DNA of 64,000 nt from NCBI GenBank assembly GCA_016165875.1, contig JABBOT010000080.1:9220172-9284171 (forward strand). Reading direction: 5' to 3'. The DNA comes from Acanthopleura granulata (lineage: Eukaryota > Mollusca > Polyplacophora > Chitonida > Chitonidae). Under the pieces are notes generated by a model. The model was not told the DNA's origin. It saw only the letters and a list, made by a program, of their open reading frames with translations, and did no database searches. This document shows positions 36,246 to 49,087 of the stretch, piece by piece; positions within the stretch are counted from its first letter, which is position 1; each line of letters starts with the position of its first letter. The translations under genes were made by a program, and so were the position numbers.

Positions 36246-37395
36246 TAGATCTATGTACATGCATTATACTGGTGAAGACGAGTGGTCTTAATCGAATATT
36301 AGACTGATCATACTGGTCAAGCGTCTCTGACTGGCTACCAAGGCAGGACTGACAGTGGGAACAGTGGACTAAACAAATGCCCTGTCAAAGAGTTTTGTTA
36401 AACCTTATGCACATGTACGCCACTCCTTAACCATACCTTTTGATTATTTTCTCAGAAAGCATTCTGGTCACATAACCCTTGTTAACTGGATTGCTCTCAG
36501 AGAATAAAGAGGAAAATGTATTAACACATGTACAGTAGTTCAAATTTCTAGCACTTCAATCAATTAAACTGTAGTTTGAGGGAGATTAAATCTGTGATAT
36601 TAAAGCATTCAATTAGCAAAGACATGAAAGGATTTCAGCATGGAAAACTTTGACTGGTTGTGTGCTACTTAAGCTGGTGTATTGCGGGGAATATACAGTT
36701 ACAATTAGTAGGCCTACATGCACAGGTGCTTACATATATGTGTATAATTATATATATAGATATATTTATTTATTTATTACTTATCAAATGATACTGGCAA
36801 TTAATCGCATCCAACATTAGCTAAAAAGAACACAAAAGCACTAAATGAATAAAAGTATAGACAAACAACTTACAAATACATTGTATTTGTACAGATCAGT
36901 TTTTAAGCTTATTACTCCAGTTTTATTACCGGGATTTGATTCCTGCCTTTAGCAACAGTCACATTATGCAAGTTATTATGAAGATGTCCTTTATAGTACA
37001 TTGCATCAACTCAAGAAAGAATTTTCATCCAAGAACCTTCAAGTGTATGTTTGATTGCAAACGATATTCTAATAAAAGTGATCATAGGATAAATATATAG
37101 AGTACCTTTGTAGGAGTTACAATGTTATGAACATACAAGAATCGAATAAATTAACAGATCTCACACGTTATTTATTCCAGATATCAAACTTGAGGGGTTT
37201 AGACTGCATACCAAGATGCTTTATAAATTCGCAAATTGCATGTCAAAGTGACATGGTTTGTAGTTCTGCCTGCAGCAAATAAATATTGTCACGGATTGAC
37301 AGACAGCTAGTCACGGTGAATTCTGGGCACATACATGTACATATACTATACATATATATACGTCTGCTTTGAAGAATGTGGAATAGAAATCTGAC

Positions 37396-37442
37396 TTTCC
37401 CTAATTCTTCTAATTATTGGGACAGATATTAGATAAATCTCA
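37396..37442. mobile_element. MITE family B terminal fragment
   Basis: TTCCCTAATTCTTCTAATTA, then TTGGGACAGATATTAG, matches the left end of family B. No right end was found within 300 bp. Confidence 0.4.
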
Positions 37443-38157
37443 AAGTTCATAAATCAAAAAAAGCCATAAATCTGGATTCATGCATAACCTACCAACACAT
37501 CTATATTTCATTTCATTTCATCATCTTCAAAATCCAGTTCATGAACATATTTAACATATATACAGCAAGTGATTATAAAGACGGATCCATCTTACACAAC
37601 AAATCACAACAGTACTTGTATACACATAGAGCAAGTTCACATAAAGCTTAGATCACCTCTAAATATAACAATGTGCTTGAGAGTATGCGATGAAATAATC
37701 ACTGACAATGCTTAATCTATAATTGTGACATACTCGTCTAACCTGAAGGACAGGCATGGAGCTTCAATGTGATCAGATCACCTAATCAACACACAAAGTG
37801 ACTTAAGGAGCCATAAGTGGCCCTCCACTTCTTTAATAATTATCATTAACAATAAAAAATCTCTAACGAATACCTGTGATAAGACACATCTGCATTCTGG
37901 TAATTATTCCATTCAACCCATTTGTCACAAGTCGCATTAAATTACATATCTGAGTATTCTTTGTATGTGGGTTTCAGAGTCTGTCAAAAGCAGTTCAGCA
38001 GACAAGTAATTTAACAGAAACTTTTTTCTTGTTCGATGTTGATTAGTAAGTCAAATAATCTCAACTGCACAACAAAACACTACATTTCACATATATTTAC
38101 ATACTATTTACACATGTTTACATATTAACATGACAGTACATTTACTGTACAAATAAC

Positions 38158-38461
38158 AGTAACAGTATTATCGTTATTAGAGATTACACTTTCTTAATAT
38201 AGCACAGGTTCTAGTGCTGACCATCTAGTTTCTGATCATCAGAGGGGTAATGCATGTTCGCTGTAAAGTCTACCGGTCAACTACCTTCTATTTTTGTAGA
38301 AGGCTGGTTGGTCGAGTGGTCTAGATGGTTGACATGTATTGCTGGCGATTTGGTGCCTGACTCTGAGGTCCTTGGTTCGAAACCCGGAAAGGCCACTTTC
38401 AGCACTAGAACCTGTGCTATATTAAGAAAGTGTAATCTCTAATAACGATAATACTGTTACT
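38158..38461. mobile_element. 304-bp inverted-repeat element carrying a tRNA-like sequence
   Basis: Positions 38158-38220 and 38399-38461 are exact reverse complements over 63 bp (outer end AGTAACAGTATTATCG, inner end TAGTGCTGA). The 178-bp centre contains a tRNA-Leu/Ser-like stretch, an inner pair CCATCTAG (38221) / CTAGATGG (38321) and a small hairpin CCTTCTA/TAGAAGG at 38284-38303. There is no ORF for a transposase. It could be a MITE that captured a tRNA-type SINE, or a fold-back duplication. No second copy was seen in the window. Confidence 0.8.
38303..38395 (+). other. tRNA-like (SINE head or tRNA pseudogene) inside the inverted-repeat element
   Basis: A box TGGTCGAGTGG and B box GGTTCGAAACC are at spacing that suits a long-variable-arm tRNA (Leu/Ser type). 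The T stem has a mismatch and the acceptor ends do not pair, so it is not a functional tRNA gene as I read it. Confidence 0.6.
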
Positions 38462-39688
38462 TAAATTCACTTTCTAAATGACATCTACCAATCTGATACT
38501 GTACAAATAAATGAAACCATTAGTTTTCAGAGAATTCACTTTAACACTAAGTACAGCAAATGATTCATATTCTGTTGAAATTAGACTGATAAACTTGTAG
38601 TGTGTGCTCTCTTGACCATTATCATACTTGTACATATTCCTGTACTACACCATTACATAGCATATACACAGTTTTTTTTGAAAATCAGAATGAAGTTTTG
38701 ATATTTTACACTCACATAACCTGTACCTCTTTCGTAAATCATAAAACCTAAAATTCTGCAAGCTTGTATCGTCCCACTTACAGATTCAGTGTACAGTCAG
38801 TACAGTGACCTAGCACAGTGACCCAGTGCTGTCTTGGCTATAGAGATAGTTTCCATGCCATTCAATACAAGTCATTTATCACTCTCCAGACGGGCATGGC
38901 TTGATAGGATCACTGGTCTGAATTATTAAACGGAGTGCTCAAACCAAACACTTCAGAACATAAAAGTTGTGTATTGTCAAATGTCATGCACTCTCAGGTG
39001 AACTGCATCCAATTTATCAAACCCATGTAAGATTACATAGTGTCAGAGCAAATACGCCACCTTGCAGTACGCCTGTGACACAGTTTAGTCAAAAATAACC
39101 CAGACTCGTCCTTTTCAGTGTTCAGGCATTATTTCTCTTTGTATTTATAGAAAACTGTAACCGTAGCTATAGCCACATGTGTAATTTTAACACAATGCTC
39201 AGCATGACTGGAGAACAGCTAACGGCAAAGAACTTACATGTATCTTTTAACAGACACACAAACATTCATGTCAGGTTTAAAGAATAGCACAGCAGAGCAG
39301 TTAAAGGTCTCTCAGCAGGGTTAGACATTATTCTGTTATGCACACAACATTTAACAAAAGAGTTTACAAGCTACAAATAACTTCTTAACCACAGTCACTA
39401 CATTAGTTTTGTATTATACCCTCCGTAAAGTCGGTAACCAGAATGGTTTAAACAATGCATATGTAAATGAGGTGTCATGTGTTCAAGTGGGTCAACCCCT
39501 GACAACTGATCCTGAGTCAACACTAGGCAGCAGAGAGTCCACAGGTCAGGTCCCCTTTCCCTCTGCCTGACCCTTTAGAGGGTAGGGGGAACACATGTGG
39601 ACAAAAGAGTGCCCACGTGTCTCCTGTGTACAGGTGTAATACATGTACACTGAATCCAGAGACCAACACTGAAGACAGATGAACAAAT

Positions 39689-39906
39689 GTACTCTAATTT
39701 TTCTAATATTGGGGACATATTATTACCACTGTAGCAAAAAATTACATTTCTCTCCTAGCAGTTTCTTGGATAAGTAAAGACATTTATGAGTTGTTCATGG
39801 AACGGACTTAATTACCATATGAGGAAAAAGAAACTGTGTTACTGTTACAATTACAGACATACTGGTTAGATCAAGTGTCCCCAAAATTAGAAGAATTAGG
39901 GTACAT
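39689..39906. mobile_element. MITE family B, best copy
   Basis: Left end TACTCTAATTTTTCTAATAT then TGGGGAC; right end GTCCCCAAAATTAGAAGAAT then TAGGGTAC. About 25-bp TIRs, no ORF. Confidence 0.7.
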
Positions 39907-41164
39907 GTGTGTAATACTGTGTATGTATGTATGTATATACAACAAAGAAATAATTAGTTAACCAGGTCAGGTGAGCTACATATACATACATGTGCCTGTA
40001 TGCTTTTCAGCACAAGTTTTCCACAAAGGGACACAAATTCACACCAATCATGTCAATACAGCCATTTGACACAGCTTTAATAATTAACGCTAAATGGAAT
40101 TGATTATTACTTCTGTTGCAATAAGATTGTCAGTAGTATGTCAGTTACATGTACATGTACTCAATACCAAAGGCAGATGGTTTTATCTCCGGGCTTATGA
40201 TTCAGGATTCTTCCAGATGTCACACTAACTTCTGTCAGTATGATCTTGTTAAATCCCAATTACAGAAACAAACAAGTAAATGTTTGCTTACTGGCATTTA
40301 GGAATGTTTGCATCTGAGTAGCTGATTGCATTATAGATATGTGCCATGGTATTTTACAGAAATAGAGGATTGAGATTAACTGTGTAACTACAACATATAT
40401 GGCTTCTCAACGGCTATGCATTGTATATTCCGAAACTGCATATAACATGTTTTCTCTCTTTAAACAAAACATCCCGCATGTTTGAAATTGCAAACTATTC
40501 CTTCTTTAAATACCAAAGTTAAGCCTCCAGCAAACTAGTAATCCTTCCTTAGGCACAGTTTATCACAATACGCACAGGTCTCAGACAGAGGTTAAGATGT
40601 ACTTAAAGAATGGTAAATGGCAGTCATAACAATGTCCTTGTTTGTGTTTACACAAGAATTACTGCCAAACCGGCTGTCTGACACATCAAAGGTCTCTACA
40701 TAACATGCCTGCTTTCTTCTTCACTTTCAACAAGACTGCACTTGAAACAAAAGCAGCGACAAATTAACTTTTAATTCTGTATTATTCATCGGTACATATG
40801 TACAAAGGTACACCTAATTAAATACTGCACAAATAGAATATGTTCACCTTTCAAGCACATCCTGTTTTGAAACATTTTCAAAGTTTTCTTGTAAATGTCA
40901 GGCTTTTCCCCCTATTATACAATGTCAACATATTTACCTGGTGAAAGAAAATGAATATTGCCAGCAAGGTTTTTTTCAGCGAAAAAATCTGTGCGGTGCA
41001 TGATTTTTTGTTAATTGATTGGCTGTGGAAATTGCCATATCATGTCCTGTTTTGAAGGTACATAGATGTGTATATGTATACATATAAGATATCAAAAGTA
41101 GGGCCATTATGAGAAACCAGAGTCTCTGATGAAACAGTACTAATTACAAAATTATGTACATATA

Positions 41165-41720
41165 ACAGATAATCAAAACTGAAAATCAATAGTCTGAAAT
41201 ATGTATTTTGATTCACTTGTAACAAGTTTTGTTGAAATTGGACAAAAACTGTGATGCTAACTTGTAGCATTTCCAAAGAAATGTTAACATATGCTGGATG
41301 AAAGAAAAACCACTCATCGAAATGGAAAATTGATAATACAAATTATGTATTTTGTTGTACTCTACAGTACAATCAAGTTTCGTTGAAAGTGGTCAAAAAG
41401 TGTAAGAGCAGTGTTTTGAAGGAAATGCTATCAAGTCGGATAAATGGCCAAATGGATAACAAATTATCAAAATGAAAAATCGATACTTCAAATTATGTAT
41501 GTTGAAGTAGTCTAAACTTGAACCAAGTTTCGTTGAAACTGTGCAAAAACTGTAAGAGAAGTAGCGTTCTGAAAGAAATGTTAACAATGTGGATGAACGA
41601 ACAGACAGGCGGACAACCTGTCATCAAAATGGAAAATCAATAATACGAATTATAAGCAGCGTTTTGAAAGGACGCTTAACAGACGCCAGACAGATGGGCA
41701 TCTTTGACCAGTAAACCTAC
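41165..41720. repeat. Degenerate tandem repeat, about 150-bp units, four copies
   Basis: Each unit contains an 'AAATGGAAAATTGATAATAC' block, then 'CAAGTTTCGTTGAAA' and 'CAAAAACTGTAAGAG' blocks, and finally 'GAAAGAAATGTTAAC'. The third unit keeps them best; the last is truncated. Confidence 0.6.
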
Positions 41721-42835
41721 AAATGGGGCTGGTCAGTACGGATTTCCTTTTTTTTAAATTCTATAAAAGATAAGAATTTAAAGAAATTAAAATGGAGATA
41801 AAATATTTAAAAAAAAAAACCGAGATCAAAAAAATGCTATTAAAAACTTTTGATTAGGCTCTTTTTTTGAGGGTCGGTCGAGTTACGCCCAACAAATATA
41901 TTTTGAAGGATGGCCTAGGATTTGCCTGATGTGGAGAAATGTATATCTATAAATTCATGTTGGTGAAACCATGCAATACAAACTTTGCATGCAGTCATGC
42001 TCAGCTGTTTCAGAAACCCTACATCTACATCAGGTAATGTGATTCCTTGATCTCCAATGCTACATGCTGTTCAAAAAATTTTAAAGCGCGACACTTTATT
42101 GAGATCTGATGCCAATTTTTGTTAGTGACACAGGCACACCTGCACACACCCAAGCTCACATCTAAGGAGCACTTTCCTCCAAGCACGTAACTGTTCATAC
42201 CTACGCAGGTGGTGATGACCAGTTTGAGGCCCCTTTTTGACAGACACAACCACATGTATGGTGCTTACACAATGCTGACCAACAGCCATATCTTTCATTG
42301 CAATTTCACCTTCGTAATCAAATAAAAATGCAGAATGCATAAATTGAATAGTAGTTTGCTAACTATCCTTGAAAAGGTCGAGGGCCAGATTTGGGATGTA
42401 TGGTTTTAAAACTATTTCTAAATTGGTCCATTTTGCCGGATGGCAACTGACGTCATATTAACGTGATGCACATGTGTACGACTCGTGAACTTTCAAAGTT
42501 TAGGTTCAGGGTCGACACTCGAGTGCTTTCTGGAATTTTAAATGCACCCGAAAGTAATGCTTCTCTGGTTTATGTCTGTGTCAAAAAGCTCTGATTACAT
42601 CAACAGTTTTTCGAAAGCTACCACAGACATCTGTCTAGTCTGAAAGTCAGTGTATCAAGGTTTTGCTCTACGTATATCCATTTTCCAGTTATATTTACCA
42701 TCATTTATTTGCAGATATTTAACCCTATGCATGCACCCCAGAATTCTTTGCTTAATTCCAGTCAGGTTTATACATGTATATTGGCTTCATCTTGGGAAGC
42801 CATGTAGAATCTGGTGAGTTAGCCCACAGGCCAAC

Positions 42836-42873
42836 AGGTGATGCATTGTTACAAACCCTTGAGAAATGTCAGT
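42836..42873. repeat. 38-bp direct repeat, copy 1
   Basis: 'GTGATGCATTGTTACAAACC' plus CTTGAGAAATGTCAGT recurs at 44212-44249 with one difference. Flanks differ. Confidence 0.6.
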
Positions 42874-42950
42874 CTCTGTGGGCAGTAGAGTCTCAAATTA
42901 TGCACTGTATGTAGCAAGGCTTTGGAAACGTTAGTAACGGAGCACATATA

Positions 42951-43168
42951 AAGCGACCAAAAATTTCACCAACAATTTTCATGTTGCACATCTTGGTCAG
43001 TTTTGAGAGTTGTTTCATCTGTAATACATCGGTGTTTTCAGGTGTGTTTGGAAAGTAAAATTATATCCAAGTGAAAAAAATATAAGTGTCATCTTCAAAA
43101 GTAAATATTCAATATGGCAATCATTTACCTTTGAAAATGCATTTTCTGGGCGAAATATTTAAGTACCG
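42951..43168. mobile_element. MITE family A, diverged full-length copy
   Basis: ACCAAAAATTTCACC at the left, 'TTCAGGTGTGTTTGGAAAGT' in the middle and GGGCGAAATATTTAAGTAC at the right keep the family A order. Confidence 0.5.
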
Positions 43169-45248
43169 AATGCACTAATTCAAAGAATACTGGCAGGAGG
43201 ATATGAAAGATCAAGATTTATAGTATAGATTTACATTTGGACACAAGTATTCAAAGTATAATACAAGTCACTATGGACAGAAATACATAAATGCGTGGCA
43301 GATGGGGACATATGCACTAGTCACTTAAATACTCCAAACACCTGCAAGCAGACGTGCTAGATAACCTGAGAAGAGGGCCTGTAGAAGGCACGGAAAATGA
43401 TCAGTTACCTTATCACACAGGTACAGGTCACAAAGTACTGAATGATATGGGGCAATGGAAAATAAGAGGTACATCATGTGCTTGAATTACATGTGTGTTT
43501 AAACCTTTTGATTGCCAACTGCTTGACTGTCTATAATCTTAATGGAAGGCTTTAATTATAATCTTTATGATAGGCCTGTTGACTAATGTCTGAAGAAGGA
43601 AGTGAGATCTGCATATCAATAGAAAACAAAACAACAGATAAAGGTACAAGTGGAGAATGAAATAAGCGATTCATTTCCAAGATTGTATAAAATTCCCTGA
43701 ATAATCAACAGTTGATGCCAAAGAACACAGGATGTATATCAACCATGAGGAGAATGTCATGCCCCACACAGCATTAGATCAAGTACATGTACTTGCCCTG
43801 ACATTTCTGATCTACCTATATTAATATTTATAATCTGCAATTTTATATTAATAATTAAAAAAGCCATTTGAGAGTGACAGCTGTAATCCTCAACATTCCA
43901 CATTCTTCAAAGGTAGTACATGTAAGGATTCTCATGGAAAATATTACCCAGAATTTTCTTCCAACATGATGTGCTAAGCAAAGCATAGACTTACTGATCA
44001 AGAGCATTAGTGCGTATGTCATGCATGTCATGTAACTGTCCTACAAATCTTTGAATTGGCAGATCGAAATATTTAACAAAAAACTTCCATTTCAGTACAA
44101 AGAGTTTTTATGTGTAAGATTCATAGGTTTATATAAAAAAAAAGAAACAATTAAAAAGCACTCTAGAAGGTGACACATCTAGATTTTCCTGACTGTTACA
44201 TAACCTTTCAAGGTGATGCATTGTTACAAATCCTTGAGAAATGTCAGTTTACCACAACGTCCCAAAAAGGTACAGTTCGCTATTACGTTTCACAGACCTG
44301 TTTACAATGACAGTACCTGAGACGTAACACAATCCAAGTTAGTTCACATGTTCGATCTACATAACCATACAGAAACCAGGGCGCATTTCAAACCCATTGT
44401 TAGTATGTTATGTCACGGTGCGTGTCATTTGATGCAGGTCTACACTTGTGTTGTCTCTCACCTTAATTTATCCCCAACCTGCCTCTGAGCTCTTGCATGT
44501 GTGATTTAAATATAATGGATTATATTATGCCGTACTCCAGGCTAAACTTTTCCATTCAATTTTTTAGAGACTGCATAACTCCCCGCACCCTTCCAAACCC
44601 TCCCTCCATATACACCATTATCTCCCTCCCTTCACAATTTCACCACATTTTTCCCACTGGACTTTTCAGTTTTGCTACCCATCATTAGAGATACAGTTCA
44701 TGTAATGCAAAATCCCCGTTTGTCAACATGAATTTACTTCAAAATTATCGGACTGACATGTGAACACAAGTCTACCGATAACCCTTGAATCTCGTTCTAA
44801 TGCGTGATTTCTGCTCTCATGAATTTCACACTCATTATAACTGTTAATGGCACATTAACACACATGTATAGCAGACTCGTTATGAACAGGTGCAATGTAC
44901 AGCATGCTGCATAAGCCTCGCAATACAAGGATCCCCCAAAACTTACTATTTGGATCATCTTAAGTGCGTCTGAGTTACACATGCTTGAAAACTCTTAACG
45001 AATCAATAAAGTTTCCGGGTATAGCCACATGTATTGCCATGCATGTTAAATGGTCTGACACTCCCACATTTCTGCATAGTGCTCCATTATCCTAACTAAA
45101 AGTATTGAGAATTTCACGTTTGGGTTTACAAATAGTTCACTAACACCCATCCTTGAGCATACATACATGTATACAGCATGCAGTTGCATCCTTCCAAAGT
45201 GTCCTTAACTGATGTTCTTGTTCAGTTGTAATGATAAATATTATTACT

Positions 45249-45415
45249 ATATTTATTTATCTATTTATTTATTTGATTGGTGTTTTACGCTGACTCAAGA
45301 ATATTTCACATATATGACAGTGGCCAGCATTTTGGTGGAAGGAAAGCAGGCAGAGCCTGGGGGTAAACCCAAGTTCATCCAGAGGTTACTGGCAAAATTT
45401 AATCCCCCGTATTAC
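45249..45415 (-). mobile_element. SINE family I, 3' half with (TTTA)n
   Basis: TTTATTTGATTGGTGTTTTA, 'CAGTGGCCAGCATTTTGGTG', 'GGCAGAGCCTGGGGGTAAAC', then a decayed end. Confidence 0.7.
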
Positions 45416-46809
45416 AGTATTTAAACTGTTCCCTAGCCCTTAATTTTTTTTCTCACCTTCCTATGGCCCTCGTAACCTGACCTTACTTATACATGTAGCA
45501 TGGAAGGAAACCATTCAGGTGTGTAACGAGCTTGAGTTGAGTCTGGGATCCTCTCTTGACTGTTGTGCTCTTGTTCTCACCTGACACCTGTAATGCCAGA
45601 CATCTGAACTCGTGCTAGTTCTGCAGACTGTAACATAAAGGGGCTTTTAGCCATGTCTCCATATACATGTATATAAAGGTATTGAGATTATTATCCTTGC
45701 TGCAAAGATAAGATACACCAACCACTGATTACAATAATTTACATATATTATCCTCCAAGGAAAGAAAGTTCAAGCATCATTTATATCCGTCGAACTCAAA
45801 AGCAAAACAGTTCAGTGTGTTTGTCAACTTGGCATTTATAAGAAGATATAGACAGCACGTGTGGTAATTATTCAAAATTTGTCCAAGTCATGTGAGAAAA
45901 TTAAAGGAGTATACTGGTATTCATATATGTGAGTATTAATTTAGACATAATTATATACATGCATGCTACATTGCAAAGTACATGTATCTCATCTGGACAG
46001 GTTATGGCACACGTATACAGTAAACAAGCACAATTATATATTTTACAGGCAAAATGTACTCTTTCATCTTTCATTTTCTAAGAGTCAAAAAGTCTCGCAG
46101 TGCAGTCCACTGTTATGTGTTTGACTTAAAAGTTCTTGTTTTAACCACTGGCTGGCAATGCACCTTTAGGTTTCATGGTGTTTTAAGATTTTTAGGTACC
46201 ATGGTTGCTTCAGCTTGGCCATTATTTAGGTGTGACAGGAAATTGCCCACAACCATAGATCCCCACCCCTTATTGCTTGCTCATTTCCCCCCTTCCCTTT
46301 GCCCAAACTTATCTAGTGTCCCACCAAGTACTTAATTATGGGTTCTGAAGTCGAAATCAGATACGATCAAATGAAGTGTTGTAGAATTCGCCAACAGACA
46401 CATTTCCAGGTCATTCTTTAAGTGTTTACATTCTCACTGGGACCATAGCCAATTTCCTCTCTGTTTTGGACAAGACTGTCCTTTGTGCATTGTTAAACCC
46501 ACACATGAAGTCGGTGACAGGAAGAGAACACGCTGTAAAAGAGGGAGAAAATTACACACTGTCAGACCTCAATCAGAAGTTCAACATTCATACAACTTTG
46601 TGCACCTTTCAGATTGACTATTGATTCCAACCAACATCTGTAACATGCACGACAGGTGTCATTTAGCTATAAAGGAACAGTATAGGATACATATGCCGTT
46701 TACATATGCAATCAATTTATTCCTAAAGCTGGTAACAGTTGTTTAAAAGATTTCATCCAAAATTCGCCTACTTGTTGAGAGTGGTTCACATCTGATTAAT
46801 TTGAGCCTG

Positions 46810-47145
46810 CTTGTTATAAGTGGTTCATGGCAGTGGGTTGTAGCATGTACACTTGTTAAAAGTGGTCCATGCTAGTGGATTGTAATATGTACACTTGTTA
46901 AAAGTGGTCCATGCTGTTGGATTGTAACATGTATACTTGTTAAAAGTGGTCTATGCTAGTGGATTGTAACATGTACACTTGTTAAAAGTGGTTCATGCTG
47001 TTGGATTGTAACATGTATACTTGCTAAAAGTGGTCTATGCTAGTGGATTGTAACATGTACACTTGTTAAAAGTGGTCCATGCTGTTCAATTGTAACATGT
47101 ATACTTGCTAAAAGTGGTCTATGCTAGTGGATTGTGACATGTATA
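46810..47145. repeat. Minisatellite, 42 bp x 8, arranged as 84-bp dimers
   Basis: Exactly eight 42-bp units (336 bp) of the form CTTGTTAAAAGTGGTCCATG + C(TAG/TGT)TGGATTGTAACATGTA(C/T)A. From the second unit on, 'TAG...' and 'TGT...' variants alternate, so the growing unit was a dimer. The first unit is the most diverged. Confidence 0.9.
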
Positions 47146-48039
47146 CTTGCTAAAGTTGTTTTGCTCCTGGGAATTATTTGTATCACGCTTGCTCACCTCC
47201 TAATTTGCAAACACTGCCTATTCATCATGTTTCTGTCTTGTATGCATCAGGTGTTGCGATGATTTTGTGCTCAGATAATCATTAAATACAGGGTTTTCTT
47301 AAACTCTTCACAAGAATCCCCTGTAAGAAGAATATTTAATCACTATGCAATCAGCAACAATCAATCTATGGTTGTCAGCACAATAAACAGACAGGTGACT
47401 TAATTTGCCAGCCCATGGGACTGTAAATAACCACATTCCACACCTCTACACCAGTCCAGCTAACACATTCCTGTGTTAAATTAGTTAACCCATTATTAAT
47501 TACCTGTTCAGCCTAACACTGAACTACAAGATATCACAAGTACTGCACTTCAATTTCTTTCTTGATAATTTCTCTTCTACTTTAGATCACTTTAGATCAG
47601 GCACAATTTCGTCCTTGTACAGGTACATTTTCAAACACTTTGTCAATGTAGTAATAAACTCGCTTATTATATATACATACACAAAAACACAGGTATACTG
47701 TATAAGTGAGTTACTGTATTTCACTTAAAGTTTAGCAAAATTGCACTTTCAGAAGCTTATACTTGTAATGGGCTTAAAATGATAATTTTGATGCCAACAG
47801 TTTTCTCTAATAACAGATTAATAAAACTTCATAAAAGAAACTCTTACATGGAAGAGGCCCTAGAAGGTAGATGCATGAACCAATCAGAATCAAGCAACAT
47901 AAGTGCGTAGGAAAAATGTAAATTTATTTTAGGTTTATTTTATCATGTCTTGCTACCATTATGAAACATTCCACATCATCCCCGTTGTTTTACATTATAC
48001 CATAATTCATTTGAATTGTTGACTTTTTACCATATTAAT

Positions 48040-48264
48040 CCAATGAAACACGATCCCTTGTTTCCTGTCATAATATTTTGTAAACCTGTTGTGGGCGGCA
48101 GAACAATTTTCCCTTTTCACTATTATCTTCTGTGTAGATTTTGAGACAATGTCTCCCTTTGTGACAATTTCCGGCAAATGATGAATTCCGATGGGTGTGG
48201 GGATTTGGGGGTGGGTGTAAAATGACGTGGGCAGCGACAGGGCAAACAAGGAATCACGCAAGTG
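48040..48264. mobile_element. MITE family C, copy 2
   Basis: CACGATCCCTTGTTTCCTGT, 'CATAATATTTTGTAAACCTG', 'GGCGGCAGAACAATTTTCCC', ending AACAAGGAATCACGC. Homologous to 29545-29757, with a T/G-rich insertion near 48190-48220. Confidence 0.6.
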
Positions 48265-48881
48265 AGAAGCGCCTTACACATATACCAGCTTTTCACCGGA
48301 CTTCTGCAGAAGGGGTTCATGGTTTATACACTCTCGTGCTGAGACATTTTCATGTCAAGGTTACCTGTATGTCGCTGAGACTGTGAAAGGCAACATGATG
48401 AGGTTATAATTGTGGGGAAAAGATGGCCTCAAGCTGTAAAACCTGTCCCACTTTCAATCACTCGTTTATCATAGTTCCAAAAGTACAATGCACAGCAAGT
48501 GTTATTAAGTAAAACTCATACCGTTAAAATGTCTCTAAAATATTGGTCTTGAAATTTGCTGATGTGTATGTGTGACATACACTGTAATGTGTGTGTATGC
48601 GCATACATTTATGGAACCAAAAGAGTGTTATCACTGCGTGTATACCATGGGCAAATCACATGACTAAATAGAACCAATTTGAAAACAGAATCAAGAAAGA
48701 AACGATCCTGTCTTGTAATAAAATTGGACACAATATAAAGTTAGTCCATTTCGACTATTTCTTCAGAAATAATTCATACACATATAGATTCATTTGCATG
48801 ATAATCAAGCAGGTTCACCATAAAAAAATAAAAAGAACACTGGCGCTCACCATGTATATAAGTATGCTGTACATGAACAAT

Positions 48882-49087
48882 TCAGAACTCACAGCGATTA
48901 GTTCCAAGTCCACCTCATGCTGGCCTTCTCTCTGGCCGTATGTGGGAAGGTCAGCCAGCAGGATGGTCGAGGATTTGCCCCCTGGTTCTGCCCGGTTTCC
49001 TCGCACCATAATACTGGCCGCCGTCTTATAAATCAAATATCCTAGAGTACGGCGTAAAATACTAATTCAATCCAATAAATAAATAAA
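48882..49087 (+). mobile_element. SINE family I, plus orientation, lacking the head
   Basis: 'CTCTCTGGCCGTATGTGGGA', 'CTGCCCGGTTTCCTCGCACC', 'TAGAGTACGGCGTAAAATAC', then an (AAAT)n tail. Confidence 0.7.

Noticed and set aside
38303..38395. A functional tRNA gene
   Set aside because: A and B boxes are present, but the T stem has a mismatch and the acceptor ends do not pair; it is also embedded in an inverted-repeat element.
46810..47145. CRISPR-like array of 42-bp units
   Set aside because: The whole unit repeats and no spacers separate conserved parts; it is a minisatellite.
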